Positions 1-8,384 of a DNA stretch of 64,000 nt are shown one piece after another (positions within the stretch are counted from its first letter, which is position 1; the number at the start of each line of letters is the position of its first letter). The notes under the pieces are model-generated. The model had not been told where the DNA came from and searched no databases. It saw nothing but the letters and a program-made list of their open reading frames with translations. Source of the DNA: JAHEAO01 sp041633555. GTDB taxonomy: Bacteria > Pseudomonadota > Alphaproteobacteria > Rhodobacterales > Rhodobacteraceae. Location: the NCBI GenBank assembly GCA_041633555.1, contig JBFKFZ010000005.1, positions 1-64,000 on the forward strand, given 5' to 3'. Made by a program: the position numbers and the translations under genes.

Positions 1-1
1 C

Positions 2-307
2 CGTCAGTCCATCACCTTCGACCGCGGCACCGAGTTCTCCGCCTGGCAAAGATTGAAAGACGGGATTGGCGCAGACGCGTGGTTCTGTGATCCGCAAGCC
101 CCTTGGCAGAAAGGAACCGTCGAGAACACGAACAACAGGTTGCGCCGATATCTCCCCAGATCCACTGAACCGACGGCGCTGACAAATCGATATTTGAGGT
201 CGATTTGCCACCGCCTCAATGCGACGCCGCGCAAATGCCTCGGCTACCGTACGCCTGCGGAAGTCTTTGAAACCAAGCTGATGGAAATCCAGAACCGATT
301 GGAATAA
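2..307 (+). mobile_element. IS30-family transposase, C-terminal fragment (cut by window edge)
   Basis: The open frame enters from the left edge with no start in the window. It reads through a DRGTEF motif, then a CDPQAPWQKGTVENTNNRLR block, then LNATPRKCLGYRTPAEVF. This is the end of the DDE integrase core of IS30-type transposases, which cut and paste their element; the E of VENTN is the expected third catalytic acid. About 100 residues of a normally 320-380 residue protein are present. The gene ends 162 bp from the phoB stop codon, so the element landed just downstream of the pst-pho operon. Whether the element is complete cannot be judged from this window. Confidence 0.85.
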
Positions 308-469
308 AACGACTTGTCAGAAATTGCGCTTCAGCGTGAGTTCACAGCTTTAATATATCTGGCAGAACGTCGAAATCTCTTCAAGATCAGCAGATTGCGC
401 GGATACTTTCACATGCCATCCTGAACTTAGCATAGAGAACCCCGCGTTGCTTGGAACCTGTCCTGAGCC

Positions 470-1159
470 CTATCCGAGTGCATAGCCCGTACCGCGGACC
501 GTGCGCAACGGATCCGAGCCGCCGCCATTGGCAAGCGCCTTGCGCAAGCGTCCGACGTGAACGTCGACGGTGCGCGTGTCGACGAAGACGTCGCGGTGCC
601 AGACCCTGTCGAGCAGCTGATCGCGGCTGAAGACGCGCCCCGGTTTCTCCATGAAGGCCGCGAGCAGCCGGAACTCGGTCGGTCCGAGCTTGATTTCCTT
701 TCCGGCGCGGCGGACCTTGTGAGTTTCTGAATCGAGTGTGATATCCTCGAATTCCAGACGTTCACCCACGGTCGCGGGCCGGGTGCGGCGCAGCTGGCTA
801 CGAATGCGGGCGATCAGTTCGACCACTGAGTAGGGCTTTACGACATAGTCGTCGGCGCCAGTCTCTAACCCCCTCACCCGGTCGACTTCTTCGGTGCGCG
901 CGGACATCATGATGATCGGAACCTGCCGCGTCGCGGGCCGGGTCTTGAGCTGGCGGCAGATCTCGATGCCCGAGACGCCCGGCAGCATCCAGTCGAGCAG
1001 AATCAGGTCGGGCGTCGCTTCCTCGACCAGCATCAGCGCCTCGTCACCGGTCGCGGCAGTGTCGACGGCAAAGCCCTCGGCGGTCAGGTTGTAGACCAGG
1101 ACCTCGCGCTGCGCCGGTTCATCCTCGACCACCAGCACATGCGGCTTCGGCCCGGCCAT
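470..1159 (-). CDS. phoB: Phosphate regulon response regulator PhoB
   Basis: An OmpR/PhoB-family response regulator of 229 aa. The receiver domain (about residues 7-120) has the acidic pair E12-D13, phospho-acceptor D56 in LILLDWMLPG and the conserved K of VVKPYS. A winged-helix DNA-binding domain follows (about 131-229; DVHVGRLRKAL, RTVRGTGYAL). Phosphorylated PhoB binds Pho boxes when phosphate is scarce. It is the last gene of the operon, and its ATG overlaps the phoU stop by one base (TGATG). The pst/phoU/phoR context separates it from other OmpR-type regulators. Confidence 0.96.
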   Translation of the reverse strand: MAGPKPHVLVVEDEPAQREVLVYNLTAEGFAVDTAATGDEALMLVEEATPDLILLDWMLPGVSGIEICRQLKTRPATRQVPIIMMSARTEEVDRVRGLETGADDYVVKPYSVVELIARIRSQLRRTRPATVGERLEFEDITLDSETHKVRRAGKEIKLGPTEFRLLAAFMEKPGRVFSRDQLLDRVWHRDVFVDTRTVDVHVGRLRKALANGGGSDPLRTVRGTGYALG

Positions 1160-1878
1160 CAGCCGGCATCCCCGACATCGTGGATATAGGGCGTCTTGTC
1201 GCCCTTCGGCCGGCTTTCCTCTGGGCGTTTGCCGGTGACCAGATAGATCACCTGCTCGGCAATGGACGTGACATGGTCGCCGGTGCGTTCGAGGTTCTTG
1301 GCTATGAAATGCAGGTGCATGGTGGCGGTGATGTTGCGCGGATCCTCCATCATATGAGTCAGGAATTCGCGGAACAGCGCGTTATACATCTGATCGACTT
1401 CCTGGTCGCGCTGGCGCACCTGTTCGGCCAGATGGACATCGCGCTGGATATAGGCATCGAGCACATCCTTCAGCATCAGTTCGACCTCTCGCGCCATGCG
1501 CCGGACCGATTTGGCAGTTCCGCCGACGGGCTGCATCTCGACCAGCACACTCGTGCGCTTGGCGAGGTTCTTGGCGTAATCGCCGCACCGTTCGAGGTTG
1601 GCGCTGATCTTCATGACCGAGAGCACCGTGCGCAGGTCAGAGGCGGTGGGCGCGCGCAGCGCGATGACCCGCGCGACATCCTCGTTCACCTTTTCCTCCA
1701 GCCGGTCGATCTGCTTGTCGGCGGCGCGGATTTCCTTGGCCAGTTCGATGTCACGCTCTTCCAGCGCCCGGCTGGCCTGGCTAATCGCGGTCTCGACAAG
1801 CCCGCCCATCTTCATGATCAGCGTCTGGATGGCCTCGAGATCGCGGTCGAAGGCCGAAGCGATATGTTGTTCATGCAT
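1159..1878 (-). CDS. phoU: Phosphate signaling/transport regulator PhoU
   Basis: A 239-aa, all-helical protein with two PhoU repeats (about residues 15-105 and 120-210). Typical signatures are visible: MGGLVETAISQASRAL, LRTVLSVMKISANLERCGDY and LHFIAKNLERTGDHVTSIAE. PhoU links the PstSCAB transporter to PhoR, keeping PhoR silent when phosphate is plentiful and restraining Pst uptake. The two E-R-x-G-D motifs are the metal-binding sites of the family. The gene starts 11 bp after pstB and overlaps the phoB start codon. Confidence 0.96.
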   Translation of the reverse strand: MHEQHIASAFDRDLEAIQTLIMKMGGLVETAISQASRALEERDIELAKEIRAADKQIDRLEEKVNEDVARVIALRAPTASDLRTVLSVMKISANLERCGDYAKNLAKRTSVLVEMQPVGGTAKSVRRMAREVELMLKDVLDAYIQRDVHLAEQVRQRDQEVDQMYNALFREFLTHMMEDPRNITATMHLHFIAKNLERTGDHVTSIAEQVIYLVTGKRPEESRPKGDKTPYIHDVGDAG

Positions 1879-1889
1879 GGCGCATTCCC

Positions 1890-2687
1890 CTACCCGATCC
1901 GTCCGGTGATGTAGCTTTCCGTCCGAGGATCGCTTGGATTTGTGAATATGGTGTCCGTCTGCCCGTACTCGACAAGGCTGCCGAGGTGAAAGAAAGCCGT
2001 GCGCTGGCTGACGCGCGCGGCCTGCTGCATCGAATGGGTCACGATTATGACCGAGTAGCTGGCGCGCAGCTCGTCGATCAGTTCCTCGACCTGCGCCGTG
2101 GCGATCGGGTCGAGCGCGGAACAGGGCTCGTCCATCAGCAGGACCTCGGGTTCCGTCGCGACGGCGCGAGCAATGCAGAGCCGCTGTTGCTGGCCGCCCG
2201 ACAGCCCGGTGCCCGGCGCATGAAGACGGTCCTTGGCCTCGTTCCAGAGCGCGGCGCGGCGTAGGGATTTCTCAACGATTTCATCGAGTTCCGCCTTGTT
2301 CCTCGCAAGGCCGTGGATCCTGGGACCGTAGGCGATATTGTCATAGATCGATTTTGGGAACGGGTTCGGCTTCTGGAAAACCATGCCGACCTTGGCACGC
2401 AGCTGCACCGGATCGACCTTGGGGTCGTAGATGTCCTCTCCGTCCAGAGTGATGTTCCCGGCCACCCGACATACATCAATTGTGTCATTCATCCTGTTGA
2501 TACAACGTAGAAATGTCGACTTACCACAGCCAGAAGGGCCGATGAAGGCGGTGACGGTCTTGTCCTCGATCTCTACGCTCACATCCTTGATGGCATGGGT
2601 GTCGCCATACCAGACGTTCACGTCACTTGCCGAGATTTTCAGGTGATCCATCACGGGTCTTTCCTCGATTTTCATGTCTTTCATCAC
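1890..2687 (-). CDS. pstB: Phosphate ABC transporter ATP-binding protein PstB
   Basis: A 265-aa ABC ATPase that energises phosphate uptake through PstA/PstC. Walker A is GPSGCGKST (residues 50-58). The signature LSGGQQQRLCIARA and Walker B VLLMDEPCSALDPIA follow, then the H-loop of IIVTHSMQQAAR. NRMNDTIDVCRVAGNITLDGEDIY is the PstB-specific insert after Walker A. A purine-rich AGGGGGC lies just before the first ATG; a second ATG four codons later is possible. It begins 6 bp after the pstA stop. Confidence 0.97.
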   Translation of the reverse strand: MMKDMKIEERPVMDHLKISASDVNVWYGDTHAIKDVSVEIEDKTVTAFIGPSGCGKSTFLRCINRMNDTIDVCRVAGNITLDGEDIYDPKVDPVQLRAKVGMVFQKPNPFPKSIYDNIAYGPRIHGLARNKAELDEIVEKSLRRAALWNEAKDRLHAPGTGLSGGQQQRLCIARAVATEPEVLLMDEPCSALDPIATAQVEELIDELRASYSVIIVTHSMQQAARVSQRTAFFHLGSLVEYGQTDTIFTNPSDPRTESYITGRIG

Positions 2688-2693
2688 GGCCCC

Positions 2694-4037
2694 CTACCAG
2701 CGGCGTTCGAACTTACGGCGCAGGAGGATCGCGATGATGTTCATCGCCATCAGGAACAGCAGCAGGATGATGATGCCTCCCCAGGCGCGTTCATAATAGG
2801 CCGGATCGGCGCGCTTTGCCCATTCATAGATCTGCGCGGGCATGGCCGAGTTCGGATTGAGGAACCCTTCGGCGATCCCGGCCGGGTAGTTCGAGGCAAT
2901 ATAGCCGACCATTCCGATCAGGAGCAGCGGCGCCGTTTCGCCAAGTGCCTGCGCGAGGCCAATGATCGTGCCGGTCAGGATGCCGGGCATGGCCAGCGGC
3001 AGGACATGGTGAAAGACCGATTGCATCTTCGAGGCCCCTACCCCCAGCGCTGCATCGCGGATCGATGGCGGCACGGCCTTCAGCGAAGCGCGGGTCGAGA
3101 TGATGATCGTGGGCAGCGTCATCAGCGTCAGCACCAGCCCGCCAACCAGCGGCGCCGATTGCGGCAGGTGCGCGAACTGGATGAAGACGGCAAGGCCGAG
3201 GATGCCGAAGACGATCGAGGGTACGGCGGCGAGATTGGAGATATTGACCTCGATCAGGTCGTTGAAGCGATTCTTCGAGGCGAATTCCTCGAGATAGATC
3301 GAGGCGGCGACGCCGATCGGCAGCGATAGGGCCAGGACGACCAGCATCATGAAGAAGGAGCCCAGCATCGCCACCCCGATCCCGGCCTGTTCGGGCCGCG
3401 ATTCCGAGGCGTCCGCGCCGGTGACAAAGGACAGGTTGAAGCCTTTGGATATCACGCCCTCGGCGCGCAAGGCATCAACAAGATCAAGATGTTCGGCGTC
3501 GATGCTTTTGTCGCGCGCGACCGAGTCGCGGGTGACCCGGCCCTTCAGATAGCCATCGACCCGGCTTGACGCCAGAAGGCGAAACTCCACCGTGGTGCCG
3601 ATCCTGCCCGGGTCGGCCAGCACAAAATCGCGGACCTGACTGGCGGCGTTTGCGGACAGGATCGCGCTTAGCTCCTTGGCCTTCTTGAACGGCGTCTCGA
3701 TGCCGAGGCTCGTGACATTTGCCTCCAGCGCTTCGTCGATCATCGGCCCGTATTTGAAGGTGGTGACCTTCGCCAGGTCTGCCGGGTCGCGGTTGCCGTT
3801 CTTGTCGAGCTTCTCCTCGTCCAGCAGCACCGGGATGGTGATGAAGGTCTGCTGGAAGGCCGGCAAGCCGTTGCGGATGATTGTGCCCAGAAGCACGGCA
3901 AGGAACAGCAGACTGACGGTGATCGCAAGGATGCCGTAGAGGCGGAACCGCTTTTCGGCGGCGTTGCGATTGCGGGTGCGGGGATCGAGCCGGTAGAGCG
4001 AGCTCTTGCCTTCGGGTTGGGCGCTAGTCTCGGTCAT
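2694..4037 (-). CDS. pstA: Phosphate ABC transporter permease PstA (long alphaproteobacterial form)
   Basis: A 447-aa inner-membrane permease. An N-terminal membrane segment (about residues 35-55) precedes a roughly 170-residue polar, probably periplasmic region, as in the DUF3333-bearing PstA of alphaproteobacteria. The six-helix BPD core follows from about residue 220, with the EAA-type loop around RDAALGVGASKMQSVFHHVLP. Enterobacterial PstA is about 300 aa, so the extra domain explains the length. ATGA overlap with pstC implies coupled translation. Confidence 0.95.
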   Translation of the reverse strand: MTETSAQPEGKSSLYRLDPRTRNRNAAEKRFRLYGILAITVSLLFLAVLLGTIIRNGLPAFQQTFITIPVLLDEEKLDKNGNRDPADLAKVTTFKYGPMIDEALEANVTSLGIETPFKKAKELSAILSANAASQVRDFVLADPGRIGTTVEFRLLASSRVDGYLKGRVTRDSVARDKSIDAEHLDLVDALRAEGVISKGFNLSFVTGADASESRPEQAGIGVAMLGSFFMMLVVLALSLPIGVAASIYLEEFASKNRFNDLIEVNISNLAAVPSIVFGILGLAVFIQFAHLPQSAPLVGGLVLTLMTLPTIIISTRASLKAVPPSIRDAALGVGASKMQSVFHHVLPLAMPGILTGTIIGLAQALGETAPLLLIGMVGYIASNYPAGIAEGFLNPNSAMPAQIYEWAKRADPAYYERAWGGIIILLLFLMAMNIIAILLRRKFERRW

Positions 4038-5503
4038 TCATACTGCTCCCGGTATCTGCGCACGATGTAGAGCGCGAAGATGTTCAGCCCCAGCGTGATG
4101 ACAAAGAGCGTCATGCCGAGTGCGAAGGCGACCAGCGCCTCGGGCGAGGCGAAATCGGCGTCCCCGGTCAGCTGGCTGACGATCTTGGCGGTCACGGTGG
4201 TCATCGCCTCGAACGGATTCACCGACAGTTTCGCCGCCGCCCCTGCCCCCAGCACCACGATCATGGTCTCGCCAATGGCGCGGCTGGCGGCCAGAAGAAT
4301 CGCACCAACAATCCCCGGAAGTGCTGCGGGCAGCACGACCTGGCGCACGGTCTCGGACTGCGTCGCGCCGAGCCCGTAGGAACCGTCGCGCATCGCCTGC
4401 GGCACGGCGTTGATGATGTCGTCCGATAGCGACGAGACGAAGGGGATCAGCATCACACCCATCACCAGTCCCGCCGTCATCACGGCGGTGCCGCCTTTCA
4501 TCCAGCCAAGACCAAGCAGCCCGCCCGCGCCGAAGATCTCGACCAGAAGCGGCCCGATCGTCAGCAACGCGAAAAGGCCGTAGACAATGGTCGGGATACC
4601 GGCCAGCACCTCGAGCAGCGGCTTGACGATGCTGCGAACCCGCCGGGTCGCGTACTCCGAGAGGTAAATCGCGGCAAAGAGGCCGATCGGCACTGCGACC
4701 GCCAGCGCGATCAGCGAGATATAGAGCGTGCCCCACAATAGCGGCAGGATGCCAAGCTGTGAGCCGCCGCCGAAACTCGGGCTCCAGGTCAGGCTGGTGA
4801 AGAAATCCCATGCCGGATAGAGCCGGAAGAACTCGAACGTGTTGAAGATCAGCGACAGCACGATGCCGAGCGTTGTCAGGATCGCGATCGAGGCTGCGGC
4901 GACGAGCAGTGACAGCAACCCGCGCTCGACCAGATTGCGCGCGCGGAGGGTCTTGTCGGTGCGCAGGTAGGAATAGGCCAGCCCGGCCAGAGCGAATGCG
5001 AGCACGGCGATCGTCATCCAGAGCTGACCGGTGCTGGTGACCGCGCGATAGCGCTGCGCCGCGGCCAGCACGGTGGCATTGACATCTGAGCCGAGCGCCA
5101 CGCCCGCTTCGCCCAGAAGCCCGCGGATATCGCCGCCCGCATCAAGGTTGCGGGACTCCGCGTCGGTCAGCCGCCCCTGCCCCACGGCAGTATCGAGCCC
5201 GTCCGCGATGCGGCGCACATCGCTCATCATCAGGTTCAGCGCTCCGCGATCGGCAAAGGCGCTGTCGGGGATCAGCGACGCGGCCCGGTTGCCAGCGACC
5301 ATCGGCTGGATCAAAAGCCAGGCCAGCAGTACCAAGAGGCCGGGCGCCAGAACCGTCATCAGGACATTCAGGCCGTAATAGCGCGGAAGCGAGTGAAGCT
5401 GCCGCGCATTGCCGCCGGCAGAGGCCATCGCGCGGGCACGGCCGAGGCCGTAGCCGGTTGCGGAAATGGCGATCAGCAGGACCAGAAGCCAGGTGGCAGA
5501 CAT
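4034..5503 (-). CDS. pstC: Phosphate ABC transporter permease PstC (extended N-terminus)
   Basis: Inner-membrane permease of 489 aa, partner of PstA. The core (about residues 250-489) has the BPD fold and the loop MRDGSYGLGATQSETVRQVV. The first 240 residues add at least three membrane segments and a soluble stretch absent from the roughly 320-aa E. coli protein. The frame is open 45 bp further upstream, but the ATG at 5503 has an AAGGAG ribosome site five bases before it, so that start is preferred. It overlaps pstA by ATGA. Confidence 0.94.
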   Translation of the reverse strand: MSATWLLVLLIAISATGYGLGRARAMASAGGNARQLHSLPRYYGLNVLMTVLAPGLLVLLAWLLIQPMVAGNRAASLIPDSAFADRGALNLMMSDVRRIADGLDTAVGQGRLTDAESRNLDAGGDIRGLLGEAGVALGSDVNATVLAAAQRYRAVTSTGQLWMTIAVLAFALAGLAYSYLRTDKTLRARNLVERGLLSLLVAAASIAILTTLGIVLSLIFNTFEFFRLYPAWDFFTSLTWSPSFGGGSQLGILPLLWGTLYISLIALAVAVPIGLFAAIYLSEYATRRVRSIVKPLLEVLAGIPTIVYGLFALLTIGPLLVEIFGAGGLLGLGWMKGGTAVMTAGLVMGVMLIPFVSSLSDDIINAVPQAMRDGSYGLGATQSETVRQVVLPAALPGIVGAILLAASRAIGETMIVVLGAGAAAKLSVNPFEAMTTVTAKIVSQLTGDADFASPEALVAFALGMTLFVITLGLNIFALYIVRRYREQYE

Positions 5504-5517
5504 CGGGGCTCCTTCTT

Positions 5518-5554
5518 GGCGGCGTCGGTGGGCTCGCGGCGCGGCCACGCCGCC
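5518..5554 (-). other. Intercistronic hairpin between pstS and pstC
   Basis: An 8-bp perfect inverted repeat (GGCGGCGT / ACGCCGCC, arms 5518-5525 and 5547-5554) lies between the pstS stop and the pstC start, with no U-run. Such hairpins often protect the upstream binding-protein mRNA and let it exceed permease expression. The role is inferred from position only. Confidence 0.5.
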
Positions 5555-5573
5555 AGCGGTTGCATCGTCCGGA

Positions 5574-6599
5574 TCAGTTCAGGGTCTCTTCGTCGGCGAC
5601 CACGGCCTGGGTCGTGGCTAGGTCCGGGTCGGAGACAAGGCCATATTCCGCCAGCGGGCCATCGGGGCCTGCCAGATCTTCCGAAACGAAGAACTCGGCA
5701 TATTCCTTGAGGCCGGGGATAACGCCGATATGCGCCTTCTTGATGTAGAAGAAGAGCGGCCGCGACACCGGGTATTCGCCGGTCGAGATCGTTTCGACGG
5801 TCGGCTCGACGCCCGACATCGTCGCAACCTGCAGCTTGTCAGTATTCTGCTCGAAGAAGGCCAGGCCGAAGACGCCGATACCGTCCTTGTTGCTGTCAAC
5901 ACGGGCCAGCGTCTCGGTATAGTCGCCGTCAATGTCGACCGAGCGGCCATCGGTTCGGATGGCGATGCAGGCGGCCTCGCCTTCATCTTCGCCCTTGGCG
6001 GCGACCAGGGCTTCCATCGCGCCGGTATCCTCGCAGCCCTGCGCCACGACCTTTTCCTCGAAAACTTCGCGGGTGCCATGCTTGGTGCCCGGAACGAAGG
6101 CCAGGATCTCCTGCGCGGGCAGGTCCGGGTTGACCTCGTTCCACATCGTGTGGGGGTTGACGACGATGGCGCCGTCAACGACGATCTCTGCGGCCAGCGC
6201 GTTGAACCAGTCGGACGGGGTGAAGGCAAAGGAATCGCCGTCGATGTCGCTGGCAAAGACGATGCCGTCATAGCCGAAACGGACCTCGATGATGTCGGTC
6301 ACGCCGTTCTCGGCGCAGGCCGCAATTTCGTTCTCGCGCATCGCGCGCGAGGCGTTGGCGATGTCGATTGTGTTCTCGCCGACACCTTCGCAAAAGCGCT
6401 TGAGGCCAGCCGAAGAGCCGCCGGATTCGACGACCGGGGTCGGAAAATCGAAGTTCTCGCCGAAGGCTTCGGCAACGATCGAGGCATAGGGCAGCACGGT
6501 CGACGAACCGGCAACCTGTACCTGGTCTCGCGCGAGCGCGGCGGTTGCGGAAATGGACGCGATCGCAAGGGTGGATGCGGTCAGTTTCGCGATGGTCAT
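5574..6599 (-). CDS. pstS: Phosphate-binding periplasmic protein PstS
   Basis: A 341-aa substrate-binding protein starting with a Sec signal peptide (cleavage likely after TAALA, residues 19-23). The mature part begins RDQVQVAGSSTVLPYA, and a second phosphate-loop-like SGGSSAGLKRFCEG follows near residue 60; both are typical of PstS. It captures orthophosphate in the periplasm for PstCAB. It is the first gene after the Pho box, as expected for the most highly expressed component, and is followed by a hairpin before pstC. Confidence 0.96.
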   Translation of the reverse strand: MTIAKLTASTLAIASISATAALARDQVQVAGSSTVLPYASIVAEAFGENFDFPTPVVESGGSSAGLKRFCEGVGENTIDIANASRAMRENEIAACAENGVTDIIEVRFGYDGIVFASDIDGDSFAFTPSDWFNALAAEIVVDGAIVVNPHTMWNEVNPDLPAQEILAFVPGTKHGTREVFEEKVVAQGCEDTGAMEALVAAKGEDEGEAACIAIRTDGRSVDIDGDYTETLARVDSNKDGIGVFGLAFFEQNTDKLQVATMSGVEPTVETISTGEYPVSRPLFFYIKKAHIGVIPGLKEYAEFFVSEDLAGPDGPLAEYGLVSDPDLATTQAVVADEETLN

Positions 6600-6680
6600 G
6601 AGACAGACTCCTCAGGTGCTTTTGAGGGCCGGATGCCCCCGTTCCATGGCCGCGTCCTATCGGCGCTTGGCTATGGTTTT

Positions 6681-6709
6681 GTGACTGTAGCGTAACAGTT
6701 TCATGACGG
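6681..6709 (-). promoter_or_regulatory. Pho box: three PhoB half-site repeats upstream of pstS
   Basis: Read on the minus strand, three heptamers lie exactly 11 bp apart: CCGTCAT, CTGTTAC and CAGTCAC, each pair separated by four bases (GAAA, GCTA). PhoB consensus half-sites are CTGTCAT-like at 11-bp spacing. The site is 82 bp upstream of the pstS start and 35 bp beyond the phoR stop. Phosphate starvation would therefore drive pstSCAB-phoU-phoB from here, separately from phoR. Confidence 0.82.
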
Positions 6710-6743
6710 GGCCGCGATTCCTGCCCGCCCCGCGAGGGAACCG

Positions 6744-7784
6744 TCACGATTTCGGCAGGATCACGGTAAAAGTGCTCCCCTTGCCCGGCGTACTGGCGAT
6801 CCTGAGGCGTCCGCGATGGCGGTTGATGATGTGCTTGACGATGGCCAGCCCCAGCCCGGTGCCGCCCATTTCGCGCGAGCGGTGGCTGTCGACTCGGTAG
6901 AATCGCTCGGTCAGGCGGGGGATATGAACCGGGTCGATCCCCTCCCCGTTATCCTGCACGTCGATGCGCAGCGCCGGGGCGCGCAAGGTTGGTTCCGCCT
7001 TGATCTCGGTCAGGGTCGCGGTGACGATGCCAAGCTTGCGCCCGTATTTCACCGCATTCTCCAGAAGGTTTGAAAAGACCTGGGTCAGTTGATCGGCGTC
7101 ACCCGGTACGGGCTGCGGTTCGGCCTCGACGGTCACCCTGATCTCGACGCCATTGGCGCCCGCCGTCGGCTGCAGACTGGCAGCGGCAGATCGCAGGAGG
7201 CCGGCCAGGTCGACCCGGTCGGTCGGACGCTGGCGCTCCCCGCTTTCGACCCGGCTGAGCGACAGTAGGTCATGGACCAGCCGGTTCATGCGCTCGCATT
7301 CATCGCGCATGATTGCAAGAAACCGGTCGCGCGCCTCTGTGTCGTCGCGGGCCGGTCCGCGAATCGTTTCGATGAAACCGAGCAGCGCGGTAAGCGGCGT
7401 GCGCAGCTCGTGACTGACATTGGCGACAAAATCCCGTCGCATGCTGCCCGCATCCTGCATGGCGGTCTGATCCTCAAAACTGACCAGCACCGCCCTGCCC
7501 GTCTCAAGCCCCAATGGGACCGCGCGGGCCAGATACGAGGTCTCGCGGGTTCCCTCCCGGCCTAGATAGACCGCCTCCTGGGACTGGCCCGAGCGGAACG
7601 AAGCCTCGATCGCGTCCAGCACGACGGGCTGTCGCAGAACGGAAATATAATGCTGGTTAATCAATGATTTAGGAAAGATCTTCGTTGCCAGGTCATTGGC
7701 ATGCCGGACGCGTTCCTCGGGTCCGATCAGAACCAGAGGCAGCGGCAGCGCGGCCAGGATTCCGTTCAGGATATCGGGTGTCAT
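6744..7784 (-). CDS. phoR: Phosphate regulon sensor kinase PhoR (no transmembrane segment)
   Basis: A 346-aa histidine kinase. A PAS-like domain (about residues 5-105) leads into the dimerisation/phospho-acceptor region with H125 in NVSHELRTP. An ATPase domain follows, with N-box NLLENAVKYG, DNGEGID and GGTGLGLAIVKHI. It phosphorylates PhoB under phosphate limitation. Unlike E. coli PhoR it has no membrane helix; residues 7-20 are hydrophobic but short. It presumably reads the Pst/PhoU complex from the cytoplasm. It lies directly upstream of pstS on the same strand. Confidence 0.93.
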   Translation of the reverse strand: MTPDILNGILAALPLPLVLIGPEERVRHANDLATKIFPKSLINQHYISVLRQPVVLDAIEASFRSGQSQEAVYLGREGTRETSYLARAVPLGLETGRAVLVSFEDQTAMQDAGSMRRDFVANVSHELRTPLTALLGFIETIRGPARDDTEARDRFLAIMRDECERMNRLVHDLLSLSRVESGERQRPTDRVDLAGLLRSAAASLQPTAGANGVEIRVTVEAEPQPVPGDADQLTQVFSNLLENAVKYGRKLGIVTATLTEIKAEPTLRAPALRIDVQDNGEGIDPVHIPRLTERFYRVDSHRSREMGGTGLGLAIVKHIINRHRGRLRIASTPGKGSTFTVILPKS

Positions 7785-7886
7785 GCCCCGTCCACCAGAC
7801 AGGACCGGTGCAGCATTGCGAACCTCCCAAGACAGCCGAACCTGTCTCGCTCAAGAAACAATCTTCTCCTCAACCTAAAGGTGAGC

Positions 7887-7906
7887 ATTGCAAAAATGAA
7901 TGCAAT
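7887..7906. repeat. Short inverted repeat between divergent phoR and the 8.0-kb gene
   Basis: ATTGCA (7887-7892) and TGCAAT (7901-7906) are inverted around 8 bases in the 228-bp gap between two divergent starts. The surrounding 20 bases are AT-rich compared with the rest. It could be an operator, but no matching regulator is evident. Confidence 0.35.
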
Positions 7907-8012
7907 TTGCCACGGTGCCGGTTAATACTTGGCGACTGTCCAGCAAGTTTGGGGAAAATGCGGCGTGGCGCAGTTTGACGATGGTTCGGTACCTGGAAGG
8001 GTATCGGAAGAT

Positions 8013-8384
8013 ATGAGTACGGAATGTGAAACACGCTTGCGGCCGTTCATCCTTGCGGTAGGTGACGTGCGCAACTGGATCAGCAGGGGAAGGGTGCTTC
8101 CATCCGACTCCCAAATTACCTTTGCCGAATTCCATGAAATCACCGAAGAGCTTTTGCGGACCCTGACGCCCGACATCGTGATGTCGCCGGTCCTGACGCG
8201 CGGCTTCGACTGTCTCGATCTGGCACAGGCGTTGCAGGAGGGCGGCTTTCGCGGACGACTTCGGGTGGTGGCGCCGGAAATGCCGAACCCGCACATTATC
8301 CAGACCGAAATCAAGGCGCTCTGCCCCGAACTGGATGTTGCGTTCATCTTCTATGAAAATTCCTCGATCCGGCATCTGCACTAG
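8013..8384 (+). CDS. Conserved-looking hypothetical protein (123 aa)
   Basis: I do not recognise a named family. The ATG at 8013 has GGAAG six bases upstream; the frame stays open further up (TTG at 7929) but without a ribosome site. The protein is soluble and mixed alpha/beta: FILAVGDVRNWI, ITEELLRTLTPDIVMSPVL, FDCLDLAQAL and GGFRGRLRVVAP resemble the alternating pattern of a receiver-like or Rossmann-like fold, but no phospho-acceptor site is obvious. It shares the bases CTAG with the stop of the convergent PLP-enzyme gene. Function unknown. Confidence 0.75.
   Translation: MSTECETRLRPFILAVGDVRNWISRGRVLPSDSQITFAEFHEITEELLRTLTPDIVMSPVLTRGFDCLDLAQALQEGGFRGRLRVVAPEMPNPHIIQTEIKALCPELDVAFIFYENSSIRHLH

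Noticed and set aside
1180..1914. 244-codon frame opposite phoU
   Set aside because: PhoU motifs on the other strand are unmistakable; this is a shadow frame.
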